Shown here in pieces: positions 10,025-21,026 of a DNA stretch of 64,000 bases. This DNA comes from Nitrogeniibacter mangrovi. GTDB lineage: Bacteria > Pseudomonadota > Gammaproteobacteria > Burkholderiales > Rhodocyclaceae. The stretch covers positions 1,054,001 through 1,118,000 of the forward strand of contig NZ_CP048836.1 in assembly GCF_010983895.1 (NCBI RefSeq), given 5' to 3'. The notes beneath the pieces are model-generated. The model saw only the letters and a program-made list of their open reading frames with translations, searched no databases and was not told the DNA's origin. A program made the translations under genes and the position numbers. The first letter of the stretch is position 1, and each line of letters starts with the position of its first letter.

Positions 10025-10465
10025 TCATTCCTCGCGCGTGCGGCTGTGCTGCACGAAGCGCTCCAGCGCCTGACGCAGCGGATCGTCTTCCGGCAGATGG
10101 GTGGCCAGGTCCTGCAGTCCGTCGCAGGTGTCATGGCTCACCGAGCGGACCGCCGGTTCCGGCCGGGTGGGGCGGGTTTCGGGCGGGCGGGTGGCCACCT
10201 TGACTGCCGACAGGATGATGCCGTGGGCGGCGAGCGCGTTGATCAGCCGCGGCGCCGCCTGACGCAGCTTGGCTGCCACGGCGCCATTGCCCGCGTGCAG
10301 GACGAGCACGTCTTCCTTGAGGTTGGCGACCCGGCACAGCCCCGCCAGGTAGGGGGGCAGGGCCGCGTCCACATGGGCTTGCAGGCGCAGCAGGCGGGCC
10401 GCGTGGGCCTGCAGGCGTTGCAAGGTGTCACCGGTGCCGACGTAGCGGTCGAGGGGTTGGGCCAT
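10025..10465 (-). CDS. DUF721 (DciA-like) protein
   Basis: A 146-aa cytoplasmic protein on the minus strand between lpxC and secA, converging on lpxC and diverging from secA. The N-terminal half has the DUF721 pattern: an early helix, then [20 protein letters not shown] and [17 protein letters not shown], which resembles the KH-like fold of DciA. The C-terminal half is charged and proline-rich. DciA proteins load the replicative helicase in bacteria lacking DnaC/DnaI; whether this short form does so is inference. It occupies the slot where enterobacteria have secM. Confidence 0.75.
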   Translation of the reverse strand: MAQPLDRYVGTGDTLQRLQAHAARLLRLQAHVDAALPPYLAGLCRVANLKEDVLVLHAGNGAVAAKLRQAAPRLINALAAHGIILSAVKVATRPPETRPTRPEPAVRSVSHDTCDGLQDLATHLPEDDPLRQALERFVQHSRTREE

Positions 10466-10537
10466 GGTCTGCCGTCGTGGGGGTGAAGACCGGTCGGGGA
10501 GGCATGTTTCACGCGAAAGAGCCTGTCATGCCGACCG

Positions 10538-10546
10538 TGCTAGTAT
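10538..10546 (+). promoter_or_regulatory. Putative extended -10 promoter of secA
   Basis: TGCTAGTAT lies 33 nt before the secA ATG at 10579 in the divergent gap from the DUF721 gene. It shares the TGCTAG core with the lpxC promoter. The -35 region is not recognisable. Confidence 0.4.
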
Positions 10547-10578
10547 TCGCATTTTGCCCGATTTGCCGCCCCCAAAAC

Positions 10579-13299
<2,721 letters not shown>

Positions 13300-13307
13300 C
13301 CGGAGAG

Positions 13308-13333
13308 CGGCGCCTGCGGGCGCCGTTTTCTTT
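13308..13333 (+). terminator. Intrinsic terminator of secA
   Basis: A 7-bp GC stem (CGGCGCC, loop TGCG, GGCGCCG) is followed immediately by TTTTCTTT, 8 nt past the secA stop. Confidence 0.85.
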
Positions 13334-13378
13334 GCGGGCGCGTCTTAAGCCGTTGCCGCGGCTGCCGTAAATCGTGTC

Positions 13379-14836
13379 ATGCACCCGGAACTCGACTTCG
13401 AAGACATTCCGCCACTGCCGGCCGAGCCGCCCCGCGGCCTGAGCGGCTGGATCGCGCACATTCGCGAACAGGACATGCCCGCGTTCGGCAACATCGTCGA
13501 CGCGGTGCGCAGTATCGTCACCGACGAAAGCGCCTCCGCGAGCCGGCTCGCCAGCGTGATCCTGCGCGACCAGGCCATGACCACCAAGGTGCTCCGCCTG
13601 GCCAACAGCGCCTACTTCAACGCCTCCCATCACGGCGTCAGCACCATCAGCCGGGCCATCGTGGTGCTCGGTTTCGATACCGTGGCCGACATGGCCGTGG
13701 GGCTGGCCCTGGTCGACGCCCTGCTCAGGGGCGGCGTGCGTGGCCGGGTGACCCAGGAGATGGCGCGCTGCTTCTTCGCCGCCACGGTGGCCCGCGGACT
13801 GGCGCGCATGCATGGCGAAGGGCGTGCCGAGGAGGTGTTCATCGCCGCGCTGCTGGCCCGCGTGGGCGAAATGGCCTTCTGGTGCTTCGGCGGTTCTCAG
13901 GCCGAGGTGCTCGACGAGCAACTGGGTGCGGTCGCCGACGATGCCAAGATCCAGTCGGCGCAGCAGGTGGTGCTCGGGTTTCGCTTGCGTCAACTCACGG
14001 TTCAGCTGGCGCGCGAATGGCGTCTGGGCAGCCTGCTCATCGAATCCTTCGATTCGTCACCGCGCCCGTCGGCGCTGGTCACCTCCATCCGCCTCGGTCA
14101 TGCCATCGCGCAGGCGGTGGGCCATGGCTGGGACAGCCCGGCCATGCACGAGGCCATAGCCGAGGCCGCCCGTTTCGTCGGCTTGCCGGCGGCGGATCTG
14201 AACGAGGAACTGGAGCGTCTGGCCACCGAAGCCGCGCATCTGGCGGCCGGTTATGGCGCCGGTGAGGCGGCCGAGGCGATTCCATCGCCCAAGCGCCAAG
14301 CCCGGGCACCGGCGCCTCCGGTCGTCGAAGCGCCGCCGGAGTCCCCCGCCGAGCGGCAGCTGAACATCCTGCGTGAGCTGTCCGTGCGCATCATGTCGGG
14401 GGCGAACTTTGCCGACGTCGTGTATCTGGCCTGCGAAGGCATCCTCCACGGGGTCGGTTTCGATCGCGTCATCGTCGCGCTGGTGACGCCCAACCGGCGT
14501 CAGGTGGTGGGCAAGTACGCCCTGGGCAGCCAGAGCGAAGGCTTGGCCCGGCAGTTCGTGTTCACCCTGGGTGAAGTGGCGAACGATCCCATCGACCAGG
14601 TGTTCGCGACCCTGAAACCGATACGCGCGAACAGGCCCCGCGGGCGCCTGCAGGCCGTGGTGGGTGCGGGGCCGTTCTGCATGGCACCTCTCGTCGGCCA
14701 GGGGCGGTGCATCGGGCTGGTGTATGCCGAGCGCGACACGCCGGGTCAGATCGATGATGAGAGCTACTTCGCGGTCGCCCATTTCGTCCAGCACATGACC
14801 ATGGCGGTCCAGGCGCTGCGCCCGAGCGCCGGCTGA
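13379..14836 (+). CDS. HDOD-domain signalling protein with C-terminal GAF-like domain
   Basis: A soluble 485-aa protein. Residues about 25-225 match the HDOD output domain: VILRDQAMTTKVLRLANSAY is the typical core, and the region around ALLARVGEMAFW replaces the catalytic HD residues seen in true phosphohydrolases. A proline/alanine-rich linker at about 300-325 leads to a domain (about 330-480) with GAF-like pattern (ILRELSVRIMSG, GFDRVIVALV, APLVGQGRCIGLVYAER). HDOD proteins take part in signalling, motility and stress control; the specific role and ligand are not evident. It is a single gene between the secA terminator and argJ. Confidence 0.85.
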   Translation: MHPELDFEDIPPLPAEPPRGLSGWIAHIREQDMPAFGNIVDAVRSIVTDESASASRLASVILRDQAMTTKVLRLANSAYFNASHHGVSTISRAIVVLGFDTVADMAVGLALVDALLRGGVRGRVTQEMARCFFAATVARGLARMHGEGRAEEVFIAALLARVGEMAFWCFGGSQAEVLDEQLGAVADDAKIQSAQQVVLGFRLRQLTVQLAREWRLGSLLIESFDSSPRPSALVTSIRLGHAIAQAVGHGWDSPAMHEAIAEAARFVGLPAADLNEELERLATEAAHLAAGYGAGEAAEAIPSPKRQARAPAPPVVEAPPESPAERQLNILRELSVRIMSGANFADVVYLACEGILHGVGFDRVIVALVTPNRRQVVGKYALGSQSEGLARQFVFTLGEVANDPIDQVFATLKPIRANRPRGRLQAVVGAGPFCMAPLVGQGRCIGLVYAERDTPGQIDDESYFAVAHFVQHMTMAVQALRPSAG

Positions 14837-14884
14837 GCGGCGCCGGCGTCATCTTCAATTCATCCGGATCGGTTCGTGTGGCGG

Positions 14885-14918
14885 TATGATCGTCCCTGAC
14901 GGCTGCACGCCGTCTTTT
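14885..14918 (+). promoter_or_regulatory. Promoter-like -10 and hairpin ahead of argJ
   Basis: TATGAT at 14885-14890 is a plausible -10. Just downstream is a 6-bp stem (GACGGC-TGCAC-GCCGTC, 14898-14914) followed by TTTT. The hairpin may end transcription of the HDOD gene, or sit at the 5' end of the argJ message. Confidence 0.35.
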
Positions 14919-14944
14919 GCATTCACCGATCCACGGAGCCGCTC

Positions 14945-16171
14945 ATGCCTGTCAACCTGCCTGCCCTCCAACCCGATCACATGCATCCGGTCGCCGGCGT
15001 CCGCCTCGGCGTCACCGAGGCCGGCATCCGCAAGGCCAACCGACGGGACCTGACCGTGTTCGCGCTCGACAGCGGTGCACGCGTGGCCGGGGTGTTCACC
15101 AAGAACCGCTTCTGCGCGGCGCCGGTGCAGGTGTGCAAGGCGCATCTGGCCGCGGGCGATATCCGTGCCCTGGTGATCAACACCGGTGTGGCCAATGCCG
15201 GCACCGGCGAAGAGGGCATGGTCCATGCCCGCGCCACCTGCGTGGCCGTGGCCAAGGCGCTCGACATCGCCCCCGAGCAGGTGCTGCCGTTCTCCACCGG
15301 TGTCATCCTCGAGCACCTGCCCATCGATCGCCTCACCGCCGGCGTGCCCGGGGCCGTGGCCGACCTGCGCGGCGACGGCTGGTTCGATGCCGCCCATGCC
15401 ATCATGACCACCGACACCGCGCCCAAGGGTGTGAGCCGCCGGATCGAACTCGAGGGCAAGGACGTCACCATCACCGGTATCAGCAAGGGGGCCGGGATGA
15501 TCAAGCCGAACATGGCCACCATGCTCGGCTTCATGGCCACCGATGCCAACATCTCCCAGGCGCTGCTCGACAAGCTGGTGGTCGAGGCCGCCGACCTGTC
15601 CTTCAACAGCATCACCGTGGACGGCGACACCTCCACCAACGACTCCTTCATCCTCATGGCCACCGGCAAGGCCGGCAACTCGGTCGTCGAGGACGAGCAC
15701 GGTGCCGCCTGGGCCGCCCTGCGTGAGGCGGTCATCGGCGTGGCCATCGAGCTGGCCCAGGCCATCGTGCGCGACGGCGAGGGCGCCACCAAGTTCATGA
15801 CCCTTGCCGTCAAGGGCGGGCGTTCGCGCGAGGAATGCCGCGCCGTGGCCTATGCCATCGGCCAGTCGCCGCTGGTGAAGACCGCGTTCTTCGCCTCCGA
15901 CCCCAACCTCGGCCGCATTCTCGCCGCCATCGGTTACGCCGGCATCGATGACCTGGACGTGAGCCGGCTCAAGGTCTGGCTCGGTGATGTGCTCGTCGCC
16001 GAACGTGGCGGTCGCGCCGCCAGCTACCGGGAGGAGGACGGCGCGCGGATCATGGCCGAGGCCGAGATCACCGTCACCGTCGACCTGGCCCGCGGCGAGG
16101 CCGAAGCCACGGTGTGGACCTGCGACTTTTCCTACGACTACGTGAAGATCAACGCCGATTACCGTAGCTGA
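14945..16171 (+). CDS. argJ: Bifunctional glutamate N-acetyltransferase / amino-acid acetyltransferase ArgJ
   Basis: 408 aa. ArgJ transfers the acetyl group from N-acetylornithine to glutamate, closing the cyclic arginine pathway. The precursor self-cleaves before the conserved Thr in [20 protein letters not shown] (about residues 180-199), giving alpha and beta chains. Other family segments are [43 protein letters not shown] and [16 protein letters not shown]. The C-terminal [12 protein letters not shown] is the usual ending. Its 3' end overlaps the convergent regulator by 13 nt. Confidence 0.97.
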   Translation: MPVNLPALQPDHMHPVAGVRLGVTEAGIRKANRRDLTVFALDSGARVAGVFTKNRFCAAPVQVCKAHLAAGDIRALVINTGVANAGTGEEGMVHARATCVAVAKALDIAPEQVLPFSTGVILEHLPIDRLTAGVPGAVADLRGDGWFDAAHAIMTTDTAPKGVSRRIELEGKDVTITGISKGAGMIKPNMATMLGFMATDANISQALLDKLVVEAADLSFNSITVDGDTSTNDSFILMATGKAGNSVVEDEHGAAWAALREAVIGVAIELAQAIVRDGEGATKFMTLAVKGGRSREECRAVAYAIGQSPLVKTAFFASDPNLGRILAAIGYAGIDDLDVSRLKVWLGDVLVAERGGRAASYREEDGARIMAEAEITVTVDLARGEAEATVWTCDFSYDYVKINADYRS

Positions 16172-17208
16172 GGCGTCCCCGGTGCTGTCGGCAGGCATCC
16201 GTCGCCGCCGGCACCGGGGGCCGGCACGTACCCCGGGTGATGCGCCGTGGCCGTGGCCAGGGTGTCGATCAGGTGGGTGAGGCGAGGATCCGCTGCCAGC
16301 GCGGTGCGCCCCGCGATGAAGTAGCGTTCCCAACCGATCGGCACGAAATCCACCGCCAGTTCCGAGGCGACCGCGCGGAGCGTGAAGCAGGCGTCGGCGG
16401 CGCCGGCGGCCACCGCGGTGGCGACCGCCAGGTGGGTGAACTCTTCCCGGGCATACCCGTTGATCTGGCGAGGGTGGATGCCACGTTCGTGCAACAGGGC
16501 ATCGAACCAGGTGCGCATGCCGGCATTGCGTTGGCGGTTGATGAAGCGGATCGGGGCCCGGGTCAGATCGTCGATGCCGCGGATGTCCAGCGGATTGCCC
16601 CGGGCGACGATGAGGCCGACCTCACGCATCATGACCGGCACGAGCACAAAGGTGTCGGCGTTCTGCAGGGCGCCCCAGCCTGGAGGCCACGGTTGTCCCT
16701 CGGGGTGGTGGAAGCCGGCAAAGTCCACCTGCGAGGCGAGCAGAGCGGCGATGGCCTTGTTGGCCCCCATGGTGGCCACCGACCAGCCGTCGAGTGCCTC
16801 CGCGTTCAGGCAGGCATCGAGGACCATGTCGTAGTTGCACGCCAGACGCAGCGCCGGCTGCGGCGTGCCGAACGCATGACGCAGCCGGCGTTCGGTCGCT
16901 TCGGCCTGTCCGCTTACGGCAGCATGCAGCTGCGATTCGAGGGACTCGATCTCGGTAAGCAACGCGCGTCCCGCCGGGGTGAGTTCGCTGCCGCGCCCCC
17001 GGCTTTTCACGATGAGGGCTTGGCCCAGTGCGGCCGTGGCCGCTTCGAGACGCCCCCACACCGTACGGTATGACAACCCCAGGTGCTGCGACGCGCCGCG
17101 AACGGTGCCGGTATGCACAATGGCCGACAGGATCTGCGCCAACGCCTTCAGATCCAGGGTCGAGTCGCCGACCTGCCAGGTGGCCGTGAGTCGGATGTCA
17201 ACGCTCAT
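16159..17208 (-). CDS. ModE-like transcriptional regulator with binding-protein-like effector domain
   Basis: 349 aa on the minus strand. Residues about 15-90 form a ModE/LysR-type winged helix ([48 protein letters not shown]). The rest resembles a periplasmic-binding-protein domain used as a cytoplasmic effector sensor ([69 protein letters not shown]). Such HTH-PBP regulators are known for molybdate-type responses, but the ligand here cannot be read from sequence. It is divergent from the membrane protein/TonB-receptor operon, so it is probably its regulator. Its stop overlaps the argJ 3' end. Confidence 0.85.
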   Translation of the reverse strand: MSVDIRLTATWQVGDSTLDLKALAQILSAIVHTGTVRGASQHLGLSYRTVWGRLEAATAALGQALIVKSRGRGSELTPAGRALLTEIESLESQLHAAVSGQAEATERRLRHAFGTPQPALRLACNYDMVLDACLNAEALDGWSVATMGANKAIAALLASQVDFAGFHHPEGQPWPPGWGALQNADTFVLVPVMMREVGLIVARGNPLDIRGIDDLTRAPIRFINRQRNAGMRTWFDALLHERGIHPRQINGYAREEFTHLAVATAVAAGAADACFTLRAVASELAVDFVPIGWERYFIAGRTALAADPRLTHLIDTLATATAHHPGYVPAPGAGGDGCLPTAPGTPQLR

Positions 17209-17291
17209 AATATGCAGATATTTGCCTATTGTTGATGCAAATCGTAACGACTAGAGTGGAGCAACAACAACTACTCCAAAAGGCGGAGACG
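17209..17291. promoter_or_regulatory. Divergent control region with candidate operator
   Basis: The gap holds an inverted repeat ATTTGC-N11-GCAAAT (17220-17225 and 17237-17242). It overlaps a possible -35 TTGTTG (17229-17234), which is spaced 17 nt from TAGAGT (17252-17257) reading into the membrane-protein gene. An operator over the -35 fits repression by the divergent regulator. The promoter match is modest. Confidence 0.45.
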
Positions 17292-17864
17292 ATGGCATCG
17301 ATTCAATTCTCTCCTGCTGGCGTTGCGGATGCCAGCGGTCTGCGAGACTTCCTGCGTCAGCGTTCCACGGTGGTGCTGCTGTGTCTGGGTGTGCTCGCCG
17401 TCATTGCGCACGCGACATTCCGGATCCCCCTGAATCTGCCCGGTCACCATGGCCTCGAATGGATGGCGCTGCTGGTGATCGCACGACAAGGGGCATCTTA
17501 CCGGTGGGCTGCGGGAGTCGTGGCGATCGGCGCGGCCGTCACCGCGATGGTGCCTGCGATCGGATTCCACAATCCGCTGACGCCGCTGTACTACCTGGTG
17601 CCGGCGCTGGCGCTCGATCTGATGTGGAGGGTCGCCCCGGTTCGTTGGCACACCTCGGTACCGGCGCTGGCCGGGATGGCGGCCCTGGCCTTCGCGACCA
17701 AACCGCTGGTCCAGGCGGTCGGCCTCATGGCGGGCGTGACCCAGGCGCATGGCGGTCAGGCGCTGATCTACGTGATCGCGATGCACATGGTGTTTGCGCT
17801 CGTCGGCGGCGCCGTCGCCGCCGCCTTGTGGCAGTCCTCGGCGCGTCGACGCTCGACCTCCTGA
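17292..17864 (+). CDS. Integral membrane protein, ECF S-component-like
   Basis: About 190 aa with five or six hydrophobic segments (for example STVVLLCLGVLAVIAHATF, GVVAIGAAVTAMVPAIGF, LYYLVPALALDLMW, GMAALAFATKPLVQAVGLM, VIAMHMVFALVGGAVAAALW). The pattern RIPLNLPGHHGLEWMALLVI after the first helix recalls substrate-binding S components of ECF vitamin/metal transporters, but I cannot assign a family. I start it at ATG 17292, which follows GCGGAG; an upstream ATG at 17229 is in frame but sits on the promoter. As first gene of the operon with a TonB receptor and TonB it probably carries the substrate across the inner membrane. No ATPase gene is nearby. Confidence 0.7.
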   Translation: MASIQFSPAGVADASGLRDFLRQRSTVVLLCLGVLAVIAHATFRIPLNLPGHHGLEWMALLVIARQGASYRWAAGVVAIGAAVTAMVPAIGFHNPLTPLYYLVPALALDLMWRVAPVRWHTSVPALAGMAALAFATKPLVQAVGLMAGVTQAHGGQALIYVIAMHMVFALVGGAVAAALWQSSARRRSTS

Positions 17865-17950
17865 AGTTTTTCCGTGCGACATGCCGAGTCGGCGCCGGTT
17901 TGCCGCGCCGCGGTCGCGTTCGTCCATCCACCTCGCTTTGCCCTAGAGAA

Positions 17951-20032
17951 ATGAAAACAACCGTCGCCTTGCCCATGTTCCGCCCCATTGCCCTGGCGCT
18001 GATGCTGATGCCCGTCCTGCCGGTCTGTGCCGAGACACTGCCGGAGTTCCAGACCGGCGAGGTCGTTGTGTCGGGGGCGCGGCCCGGCGTGGAGCGTGTC
18101 ACCACCGTGCGCACCGTGACCGCCGAGGACATCCAGCGCAGTGGCGCGCGCACCCTGGACGATGCCCTGTCGCTGCTGCCCGGTGTGTATGTGCGCATCG
18201 GCGGCGAGGGAACGCCGCGGATTCAGGTCCGGGGCCTGCAAAGCCGCCACATCAAGCTGCTGATCGACGGGATTCCTGCCAATTCGACCTTCGACGGCGG
18301 CTTCGATCCGACCTTCGTTCCGGTCGACCAGATTGCCCGGATCAAGCTCAGCGTGGGCTCCAGTTCCATGCTCTACGGGGATGGCGACCTGGGGGGCGCC
18401 ATCAACATCATCACCCGCAAGGGGTCGGGGCGCCCGCATATCGGCAGCGCCGGCGTCGAAATCGGCCAGGACAGCGATACCCGCGGCTGGGCGTCGCTGT
18501 CGGGGGCCAGTGGCGTGCTCGACTACTACGTCGGCGTGTCGTCCCAGAATCGGGATGGCTACCGGTTGTCGAAGGCGTTCGACAGTACCGCGCTGGAAGA
18601 TGGTGGCCTGCGCGAAAACAGTGGCCTGCGACGGACGAATCTTTACGGCAACCTGGGCCTGAGCGCAGGTGACAGCTGGCTGTTTGGCCTGACCCTGCGC
18701 CACAGCGAAGGCGAGTTCGGCGTGCCGCCCAGTACGCTCGATGCCTCCACCGATCCATTCGCCAGCCGGGCCAAATACGAGCGTTACGAGGATCAGCGTG
18801 CCGACAATGTCCAGTTGAGCGCGGAATATGCGCCGGGCGGCCCCTGGGCCGGTCGTGGCTGGCTGTACTACAACCACCAGACCGAGAGCGACAACGTCTA
18901 CGACGACAATACGTACAGCACCGTCAGTGACCCCAGCCAGAAGAACACCTACCTGCTCGACGACGAGACCACGATCACCGGCGCGCATGCTCAGCTCAGC
19001 TACGACGCGGAAGAGGCCGGCAAGGTCACCGTTGCGCTGGATGGGCGTCGTGAAGAATGGCAGCAAAATGGCCTGAAGCATGACCTCGCGATCAGCGGTG
19101 GTGGTGGCGGTGGCGGCGGCGGCGGCGGTGGCGGCGGTGGCGGCGGTGGCGGCGGTGGCGGCGGCGGTGGTGGAACCACCTACGGTTTCCGTACGATTGA
19201 CGCATCCCGTGACATCACCGTGCATTCCCTGGCCGTGGAATATTCCGTCACCCCGATCGAGAACACGAATGTGACGCTCGGCTACAGTCACTACCGCCAA
19301 CGCAAGGATCAAGGCGACAACCAGCGCGCCACCGGTTACCTCGTGGGCGTGGAGCGCTTTCTGACGGAGCGCACCAGCGTACGCGCCGCGCTGTCGCGGC
19401 ATGTGCGCTTTCCGACCATCCGCCAGCTGTACGACGCCACCAGCGGCGACGCGTCACTCGAGCGGGAAGTGGCGCGGAACAAGGAGCTGGGCCTGACCCA
19501 TCGCCTCGGTGACGCCGCCCGTATTTCGGTGACCGCATTCCGCAACGATGTGAACAACTACATCGAGAAGGACGAGAACACCGGGCTCTACGCCAACTTC
19601 GATCACTATCGTTTCCATGGTGTGGAAGTGGAAGGGCAGACCCGCTTCGGGAGCGCCTTGCAGCTGCGGGGCAGCTACACCTACACGAAGTCCGAAAACC
19701 TGTCCTCGGGGGCCGACGTCAAGGAGCTTCAGTACCGGCCCAATCACAAGTTCGCGCTCGAGGCGCTGTACGACTTCGGCGCCGGCTGGCGCGGGCAGAT
19801 CGCGGGGGTCGCCATCAACGACCAGGTGCATTACAGCCGCTCCACGCCGACGCAGAAGGCCGACCTGAACAACATCTTCCTGGTCAACTTCAAGCTCGGC
19901 AAACGGATCGGCACCAAGGGACCGTCCATCTACGTCGGCGCACGCAACCTGTTCGACGCAGACTACGAGACGTCCTACGGCCTGCCGCAACCCGGGCGAT
20001 TCGTCTATGCGGGGATCGAATATGGGCTCTGA
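17951..20032 (+). CDS. TonB-dependent outer-membrane receptor with poly-glycine loop
   Basis: 693 aa. A signal peptide (residues 1-27, cut near PVCAET) is followed by the plug domain (about 40-160; EVVVSGARPGVERVTTVRTV, LPGVYVRIGGEGTPRIQVRG, LYGDGDLGGAINIITRKG) and a 22-strand barrel ending YAGIEYGL. Barrel signatures include NLFDADYETSYGLPQPGRFV. Residues 383-408 are 26 consecutive glycines, in what should be an extracellular loop between QNGLKHDLAIS and TTYGFRTIDAS. The receptor moves a scarce ligand across the outer membrane using TonB; the substrate is unknown. Its operon contains its own TonB. Start ATG 17951; the RBS is weak (AGAGAA). Confidence 0.93.
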   Translation: MKTTVALPMFRPIALALMLMPVLPVCAETLPEFQTGEVVVSGARPGVERVTTVRTVTAEDIQRSGARTLDDALSLLPGVYVRIGGEGTPRIQVRGLQSRHIKLLIDGIPANSTFDGGFDPTFVPVDQIARIKLSVGSSSMLYGDGDLGGAINIITRKGSGRPHIGSAGVEIGQDSDTRGWASLSGASGVLDYYVGVSSQNRDGYRLSKAFDSTALEDGGLRENSGLRRTNLYGNLGLSAGDSWLFGLTLRHSEGEFGVPPSTLDASTDPFASRAKYERYEDQRADNVQLSAEYAPGGPWAGRGWLYYNHQTESDNVYDDNTYSTVSDPSQKNTYLLDDETTITGAHAQLSYDAEEAGKVTVALDGRREEWQQNGLKHDLAISGGGGGGGGGGGGGGGGGGGGGGGGGGTTYGFRTIDASRDITVHSLAVEYSVTPIENTNVTLGYSHYRQRKDQGDNQRATGYLVGVERFLTERTSVRAALSRHVRFPTIRQLYDATSGDASLEREVARNKELGLTHRLGDAARISVTAFRNDVNNYIEKDENTGLYANFDHYRFHGVEVEGQTRFGSALQLRGSYTYTKSENLSSGADVKELQYRPNHKFALEALYDFGAGWRGQIAGVAINDQVHYSRSTPTQKADLNNIFLVNFKLGKRIGTKGPSIYVGARNLFDADYETSYGLPQPGRFVYAGIEYGL
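19097..19174 (+). repeat. Glycine-codon microsatellite in the TonB receptor
   Basis: 78 nt of uninterrupted GGN codons (mainly GGC and GGT, last codon GGA) encode 26 glycines. The pattern is a degenerate GGT/GGC tandem array with local GGCGGCGGT repetition. Being a triplet array, length changes alter the protein without shifting frame. Confidence 0.95.
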
Positions 20033-20062
20033 GTCCGGCGTGACGATGGCGGGAGGCGATCG

Positions 20063-20803
20063 ATGCGCGTGCTGATCAGCATCGACGATACCGACAACGA
20101 GGACAGCCCCGGCACGGGCGAGCTGGCGGCGTCGATCGCGGATCGCATCGCCGCCCACGGCTGGGGCTCGGCACGCTTCGTGTCGCGGCACCAGCTCTAC
20201 GTGCACCCGGACATTCCCTACACCTCGCACAACAGCGCCATGTGCTTCGAGGCCGATCTGACGGACGAGCGCCTCGGCGACGCGACCGCAATGGCCGCGA
20301 CCTACCTGCGCGACACGGCGGCACCCGGTTCCGATCCGGGGCTGTGCGTCGTCGATCTCGACGCGCTTGAAGACCCGGCGACGCTGATCGACTTCGGTCT
20401 GAGCGCCAAACGCCAAGTGCTGACCATGCCCGCGGCTTATGGCCTGGCGCGCCAGCTTGGCGTGCATCTGTCGGAGCATGGCGGCACCGGACAGGGGGTC
20501 ATCGGCGCGCTCGCCGGCGCGGGCTTGCGCCTGAGCGGCGACGACGGGCGTATGCGCGGCAGCCTCGGCCTGCCCGAGGCCGCGACCACGATGGGCGTGG
20601 CGGCGCTGCTGGCGATGCCGGAGGTCGACTGCGTGCGCACCGTGGATGGGGCGGACGTGCCGGCGGACGAGGCCATTGCGCTGGGCCGCAAGGTCAAGAC
20701 GGTGCTGCTGGGGGGGCGCTCGGTGCTGCTGGTGACCGCTTCGGAGCCGGGCGCGCCGACCCGCTGGCGAAGTTGCAGCAATCAGGAACTGAAGGCCTAT
20801 TGA
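20063..20803 (+). CDS. Protein with TiaS-type IDDTD N-terminal motif, function unknown
   Basis: 246 aa, soluble. It starts MRVLISIDDTDNEDSPGTGE, very like the ATP-site start of archaeal TiaS (tRNA-Ile2 agmatinylcytidine synthetase). It is much shorter than TiaS and I see none of the RNA-binding or zinc domains. A glycine-rich stretch HGGTGQGVIGALAGAGL follows at about 133-149. The gene lies 30 nt after the TonB receptor and 13 nt before a small cysteine protein, so a role in the same uptake system, or in modifying its substrate, is more likely than tRNA modification. Database annotations derived from TiaS should be treated with caution. Confidence 0.6.
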   Translation: MRVLISIDDTDNEDSPGTGELAASIADRIAAHGWGSARFVSRHQLYVHPDIPYTSHNSAMCFEADLTDERLGDATAMAATYLRDTAAPGSDPGLCVVDLDALEDPATLIDFGLSAKRQVLTMPAAYGLARQLGVHLSEHGGTGQGVIGALAGAGLRLSGDDGRMRGSLGLPEAATTMGVAALLAMPEVDCVRTVDGADVPADEAIALGRKVKTVLLGGRSVLLVTASEPGAPTRWRSCSNQELKAY

Positions 20804-20816
20804 GGGCCCACGAGCC

Positions 20817-21026
20817 ATGAAAGCCCGGGCGCCCGAGATCCCCCTGAAGGAATTCGCCGGCGGTCACGACGACTTCGCCCAGGCCGCCCGTGTGGCGGCG
20901 GCCTGCGACGCCTTCCGGGCCGACGACGAGGGGGAATGGGTCGCCGACGAGCCGCGTTCCTGCTACAACTGCCGGGCGCGCCGCTGGACCCGCGACGCCT
21001 TCGTCTGCCTCAAGGGGCGCCTCTGA
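20817..21026 (+). CDS. Small cysteine-motif protein
   Basis: 69 aa, cytoplasmic, with a C-terminal CYNCRARRW...FVCLKGRL arrangement (CxxC plus a later Cys) that could bind metal. The N-terminal half is acidic and alanine-rich (FAGGHDDFAQAARVAAACDA). It lies between the IDDTD protein and tonB; its stop overlaps the tonB start (TGATG), so it is translated as part of the operon. I do not recognise a family. Confidence 0.6.
   Translation: MKARAPEIPLKEFAGGHDDFAQAARVAAACDAFRADDEGEWVADEPRSCYNCRARRWTRDAFVCLKGRL

Noticed and set aside
19097-19174. Glycine-codon array considered as a CRISPR or minisatellite locus
   Set aside because: No spacers and fully in frame with a TonB receptor; it is a coding microsatellite.
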